Under the pieces are notes generated by a model. It did no database searches and was not told where the DNA came from. It saw only the letters and a list, made by a program, of their open reading frames with translations. Positions 60,666 through 64,000 of a stretch of 64,000 nt of DNA are shown in pieces (within the stretch, counting starts at the first letter, position 1; every line of letters begins with the position of its first letter). This DNA comes from Desulfosporosinus youngiae DSM 17734 (GTDB lineage Bacteria; Bacillota; Desulfitobacteriia; Desulfitobacteriales; Desulfitobacteriaceae): contig NZ_CM001441.1 in NCBI RefSeq assembly GCF_000244895.1, positions 3,678,226 to 3,742,225 of the forward strand, read 5' to 3'. The position numbers were made by a program, and so were the translations under genes.

Positions 60666-61862
60666 CTATAGTTTCCTGAGGTATTTTGCCTTGAATGCCG
60701 TCATTAAATTTAAGCGAGTTTCAAAATCTTCGAGGTTGATCTGCAAGACTTTTTCGATCCTTTTCAGGCGGTAGCGCAGAGTGTTGGGATGGAGAAACAG
60801 ATCATTGGCCGTCACCCTTGAATCACATTGATTCTGAAAATATTGTTCCAAGGTAGCCATCAGGTTATTTCCTTGCTCCCGGTCAAAACTCTCCAGTGGT
60901 CCTAAGGTTTCCCAATAGAATTCCTTCAATTCCTGACGGTCATGATTATAGAGAATCCTGGCCAGGCCCAGATCGCTGAAGAAGGGGATTTCCCCTTTGA
61001 TCTCCATCAGCCGGCCCAGTTCCAAAGCAATCTTGGCCTCCTGAAAACTGCGGAAGATATCTTTGACGGATTCATAAACCCGGCCTACGCCAACATTTAA
61101 GGTTCGTTTGCTGGAGCGTTCCCGGGCGCTCTTTTGGATTTTCTCCACAAACTCTCTGGCGTTAGCAATGTTCCTCTGTTCCATATCTCCGGGAAGAAGG
61201 GCTATGATCTGACCTTTCATCTTCATGATGATGGGGTTTTCCAGTTCCTGCTGCAGGATCGTCTCCACGATTGCGTAGATTCCCTCCAGCAAATGGCTGT
61301 CCGCAGAAAAATCCTGATAATCCTCCAATTCAAAAACAATCACGCCATAGGGCCGGTTGAGATCCCAGCCCCAGATCTCCCCGCGGCTCATAATATCCCG
61401 GACAGATTCAATATTGCTGTACAATAGATCATAGATAAAGGCATCCTTATACTCTCTCTGAGCCTGGATCACATAATTCTGTTTTATCAGCTCCAAGGCA
61501 CACAGAGGCGCTGCCTGCTGAGCGATCTCCAAAACCCCCGCATCTTCGGTCAAAATATAGAGAAACCCAACCAGCCTGCTGTTCTGGCCGGTTATTCTTA
61601 AATAAACGGCCGGCCGCTTCTCATCATCCAGGATCAAAGTGCAATGAGGGACATTGGGGTCAAGCTCACAGTGGAACAACAAATTTCCTTCGAGTATGGC
61701 CAGGGCTTGGGCGGCACCCAACACCCGGTCATTCCGGTCAGTGATGATGACCGGACGTTCCAGCCTGCCGGACAACTGCTGGGCCAAACCGTGAAAACTT
61801 CGCCCGGCCAGCAGTTCATCCATTAAGAGCTTGTTTAATTTGAGAATCTCTTCTGGATTCAC
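60666..61862 (-). CDS. PucR/CdaR-family transcriptional regulator
   Basis: A 398-residue regulator. The N-terminal third (residues 1-140) is a sensor-like domain (RPVIITDRNDRVLGAAQALAI). A GGDEF-like degenerate domain sits in the middle (VGRVYESVKDIFRSFQEAKIAL), and the C-terminal PucR helix-turn-helix reads VTANDLFLHPNTLRYRLKRI. Such proteins activate purine, sugar-acid or other catabolic genes. First gene of the operon with the cytosolic molybdoenzyme, it likely senses that enzyme's substrate. Confidence 0.93.
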   Translation of the reverse strand: MNPEEILKLNKLLMDELLAGRSFHGLAQQLSGRLERPVIITDRNDRVLGAAQALAILEGNLLFHCELDPNVPHCTLILDDEKRPAVYLRITGQNSRLVGFLYILTEDAGVLEIAQQAAPLCALELIKQNYVIQAQREYKDAFIYDLLYSNIESVRDIMSRGEIWGWDLNRPYGVIVFELEDYQDFSADSHLLEGIYAIVETILQQELENPIIMKMKGQIIALLPGDMEQRNIANAREFVEKIQKSARERSSKRTLNVGVGRVYESVKDIFRSFQEAKIALELGRLMEIKGEIPFFSDLGLARILYNHDRQELKEFYWETLGPLESFDREQGNNLMATLEQYFQNQCDSRVTANDLFLHPNTLRYRLKRIEKVLQINLEDFETRLNLMTAFKAKYLRKL

Positions 61863-61979
61863 CGTACTTCACATCCGTATCCGCTTATGGCTTTCTTTAT
61901 ATCATTATACCCGCAAAACCGTAATTTTCCACGTGCCTAAAGGAGAGAAAAATGCTGCCATAAATCCGGCTCCAATTTG

Positions 61980-62042
61980 AAAAACCGGCTGTTTTGGGAT
62001 TAACTAATCTAGATTAGTAAGATCTCAAAACAGCCGGTTTTT
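61980..62042. terminator. Large bidirectional terminator hairpin
   Basis: Seventeen-base perfect arms AAAAACCGGCTGTTTTG and complement enclose a second palindrome, ACTAATCTAGATTAGT. A- and T-runs at both ends allow termination in both directions. It separates the dihydrolipoyl dehydrogenase gene from the PucR operon. The 61863-62215 gap holds nothing else recognisable. Confidence 0.85.
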
Positions 62043-62215
62043 GAATCACCCGCAGCTATATTAAATTGCGGTATTCTCTTCTTCCATCCACAATGGCATA
62101 GATAATAACTATTTCTCTTCTTTTAATTTATAAAACTCAGATGCCTCTCAACAATACTAACTCTATACCCCTGCTTTTTCAGAATTAAATACCTTGGTAA
62201 AAACAGCATAAATTC

Positions 62216-63631
62216 TTATAGCTTAGAAATGGGATCATTCTTTTCCCTATCAATTAATTTTACCGCTTCTTCAGCAGCCTCCAGCAGAGTTTCCGGAAGT
62301 GAGGGGTGGGCGTGAATTGTGTCTGCAATATCGTTAACCGCAGCTCCCAAATTAATGGCCAATGCTGCCTCAGAGATCAGGCTTGTGGCCTGGGCCCCAA
62401 GGATATGCACACCCAGTATTTTGCCGCTGACTGCCTCGGCAACGATTTTAACTAATCCTTTATTTTCTCCCATGGCCAGAGCTTTACCGCTCCCGGTGAA
62501 TTGAGACTTTCCGATAACAATCTTCAGGCCCCGGCTGACAGCCTGTTCTTCGCTAAGACCTACGCTGGCCAATTCCGGCGAGGTATAAATACAACTGGGT
62601 ACAACCTTATAATTCATGTGTTTTTGGCCGCCCATAGCATTTACTGCCGCCACTGTCCCTTCGGCGGAGGCGACATGGGCCAGCAAAATTCCCCCTGTTA
62701 CGTCCCCTATGGCATAAATGCCGGGAATATTTGTTTCCATTTTGGAATTAACTGCGATCTTCCCCTTTTCCACCGTGACGCCTATTTCCGGCAAACCCAA
62801 ACCTTCATATTCCGGACGCCGGCCGACTGCTACCAACACTTTATCCGTCTGAATCTCTTTAAGCCCTTTAGGAGTCTCCACGTTAACCAGTAAACCCTCT
62901 GCCGATTTTTGAATTCCGGCCACCTTAGATTCCGTTAAAACAACGATCTTCTCCCGTGCCATTAACTGTTTTAAAGCATCGCTGACCTCTCTGTCCGCAA
63001 AGGGTAAGATTCTGTCCATTGCTTCAACTAAGGTGACCTGCGCTCCAAGTTTCCGGTAGATGCTAGCGAATTCAACACCGATTGCTCCCCCGCCAATGAT
63101 TAAGAGTTTTTCTGGAATGCTTGTTAACATTAAGGCCTGGTCGCTGTTCATAATCCAATGTCCGTCCGGCTCCAGGCCCGGTATTGCAGCGGGCCTGGAG
63201 CCGGTGGCTATAATAATGTTTCGCGTTTTCAGAACAATTTGTTCGGAGGGGGTCGTTACGGTTACTTCATCGACTCCGGTAACTTTCCCTTCCCCCCTGA
63301 AAACTGTGATGTTATGACTCTTCATAAGAAATTCAACACCGGTATTGAGACGTTTAATAATCCCCTGTTTCCGGTTGAGGATCTTTTCCGGAGACACCTT
63401 TACTTCGCTGATATCCACGCCAAAATCTTTGGCCTTTTTAACGCTTTCCAGTACTTCAGTGGACTTCAGCAAGGTTTTGGTGGGGATACAGCCCAGATTC
63501 AAGCAGGTCCCCCCTAAAGCGCTTCTTTCCACAACCGCTGCCTTGCCACCCAGAGCACTGGCTTTGGCAGCGGCCGTATATCCTCCGGGTCCACCGCCGA
63601 TGACAATAACATCAAATCCTCCGTTTTGCAT
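62216..63631 (-). CDS. lpdA: Dihydrolipoyl dehydrogenase
   Basis: A 471-residue flavoprotein disulphide reductase: FAD-binding VIVIGGGPGGYTAAAKAS, redox-active disulphide GGTCLNLGCIPTK (Cys 43 and 48), NAD-binding LLIIGGGAIGVEFASIYRKLG, second FAD motif IPGIYAIGDVTGG, and catalytic His-Glu HAHPSLPETLLEA at the C-terminus. It reoxidises lipoyl groups of a 2-oxoacid dehydrogenase or the glycine cleavage system; neither is visible in this window, so the partner complex is unknown. Confidence 0.95.
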   Translation of the reverse strand: MQNGGFDVIVIGGGPGGYTAAAKASALGGKAAVVERSALGGTCLNLGCIPTKTLLKSTEVLESVKKAKDFGVDISEVKVSPEKILNRKQGIIKRLNTGVEFLMKSHNITVFRGEGKVTGVDEVTVTTPSEQIVLKTRNIIIATGSRPAAIPGLEPDGHWIMNSDQALMLTSIPEKLLIIGGGAIGVEFASIYRKLGAQVTLVEAMDRILPFADREVSDALKQLMAREKIVVLTESKVAGIQKSAEGLLVNVETPKGLKEIQTDKVLVAVGRRPEYEGLGLPEIGVTVEKGKIAVNSKMETNIPGIYAIGDVTGGILLAHVASAEGTVAAVNAMGGQKHMNYKVVPSCIYTSPELASVGLSEEQAVSRGLKIVIGKSQFTGSGKALAMGENKGLVKIVAEAVSGKILGVHILGAQATSLISEAALAINLGAAVNDIADTIHAHPSLPETLLEAAEEAVKLIDREKNDPISKL

Positions 63632-63677
63632 ATAAAACTTTGTCCTCCTTGATCTTAACTATTTTCGTTAAAGAATT

Positions 63678-63709
63678 AAGCTGGCAACGCATTGAACCAT
63701 TGCCAGCTT
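63678..63709. terminator. Hairpin between lpdA and the upstream membrane protein gene
   Basis: Ten-base perfect arms AAGCTGGCAA / TTGCCAGCTT with a 12-base loop; on the minus strand it is followed by AATTCTTTAA, a weak tail. Probably terminates the gene that ends at 63768. Confidence 0.6.
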
Positions 63710-63767
63710 ACCCCTCGTACACTTAAAACAACGGGCATTTACAGTTGCTTACAAATCCATTTGAACT

Positions 63768-64000
63768 TCAAGCTGCTTGTTCGGCAGCGGCCGTCTCTGA
63801 TGTTATGGGAACAATAAAGACCATCACATTCACAAAAATTGCCGTTACAATCAAGAAGAGATTTAAGCCAATCAAGCCTTTCTGGAAGAGCCAGTTAAAT
63901 TGGGTTAAGGCTGTAATTACAAAGATAACCATGGCTGCTGCGGATACAATCCCTAACGTCTTTCTGCCGGAGGACTGATCGAATTTGAATTTCCACTGTC
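63768..64000 (-). CDS. Membrane protein C-terminus (partial, runs off right edge)
   Basis: The minus frame is open from the right edge to a TGA at 63768, giving 77 codons. Two helices are visible (TLGIVSAAAMVIFVITAL and GLNLFLIVTAIFVNVMVFIV), with FDQSSGRKTL before and TSETAAAEQAA after. Codon use looks real. Too little remains to name a family; a secondary transporter is likely. Confidence 0.7.
   Translation of the reverse strand, partial: QWKFKFDQSSGRKTLGIVSAAAMVIFVITALTQFNWLFQKGLIGLNLFLIVTAIFVNVMVFIVPITSETAAAEQAA

Noticed and set aside
1-64000. CRISPR arrays, tRNA or rRNA genes, prophage or transposase genes
   Set aside because: None was seen on either strand by eye; short tRNA genes could only be excluded by a dedicated scan.

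Overview
The window looks like a chromosomal segment of a strictly anaerobic, low-to-mid GC Firmicute of the Desulfitobacterium/Peptococcaceae type. This is inferred from gene content: corrinoid-dependent MttB-family methyltransferases, one with an in-frame amber codon; two molybdopterin oxidoreductase operons of the DMSO-reductase family; a sigma-54 activator; and strong Gram-positive ribosome binding sites throughout. No species was confirmed by any search.

Layout. 1-4.6 kb: an ABC ATPase (cut by the window edge) with a small P-loop GTPase, diverging from a FecCD-type metal or metal-chelate importer (permease, ATPase, lipoprotein). 4.8-12.4 kb: a poly-gamma-glutamate hydrolase-like protein, a short UvrA paralogue, a heterodimeric ABC exporter pair and a small membrane protein. 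12.4-15.9 kb: a chemotaxis receptor preceded by a 13-codon leader ORF, a terminator hairpin and a Fur-box-like site, then a diguanylate cyclase. 16.3-19.3 kb: a HAAS-RDD membrane protein with PadR, a YdcF-like protein and a Phd-Uma2 fusion. 19.5-21.8 kb: MBOAT acyltransferase, SGNH lipoprotein and a shortened DHHW protein, a surface-polysaccharide acylation set.

22.0-35.4 kb is the most distinctive part: an approximately 11.5 kb minus-strand methylamine/betaine-type methyltransferase cluster. From its sigma-54 promoter at 33.6 kb it reads: corrinoid protein, MttB homologue without amber, MttB with in-frame TAG (probable pyrrolysine), an interspersed repeat with a broken corrinoid gene, MFS transporter, second corrinoid protein, MtgA-like methyltransferase to tetrahydrofolate, small membrane protein, NSS-family transporter, MetH-activation-like protein and a HyuA-like ASKHA ATPase. 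A divergent sigma-54 activator with two palindromic upstream sites sits beside it. Together these genes could import a quaternary or methylated amine, demethylate it onto corrinoid proteins, pass the methyl group to tetrahydrofolate and repair oxidised corrinoid.

35.5-42.3 kb: a DrrAB-type ABC exporter, an antitoxin with a truncated toxin, a MerR/TipAS regulator divergent from a DHA2 drug exporter, and an OmpR-type two-component system. That system's likely operator, 11-bp-spaced direct repeats, also lies in front of the DrrAB exporter. 42.4-52.3 kb: VOC protein, PadR with a HAAS-SEDS fusion, BlaI/BlaR1-like pair, an aminoglycoside-phosphotransferase-like kinase, a second two-component system, a TfoX-domain protein, a rhomboid protease and a small membrane protein.

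52.5-64 kb: an exported DMSO-reductase-like operon (TorD chaperone, A, B and C subunits), a second inverted copy of the 29.6 kb repeat carrying nested small palindromic insertions, a cytosolic molybdopterin oxidoreductase with its Fe-S partner and a PucR/CdaR regulator, a dihydrolipoyl dehydrogenase, and the C-terminus of a membrane protein cut by the right edge. I saw no rRNA, tRNA, CRISPR array or transposase.
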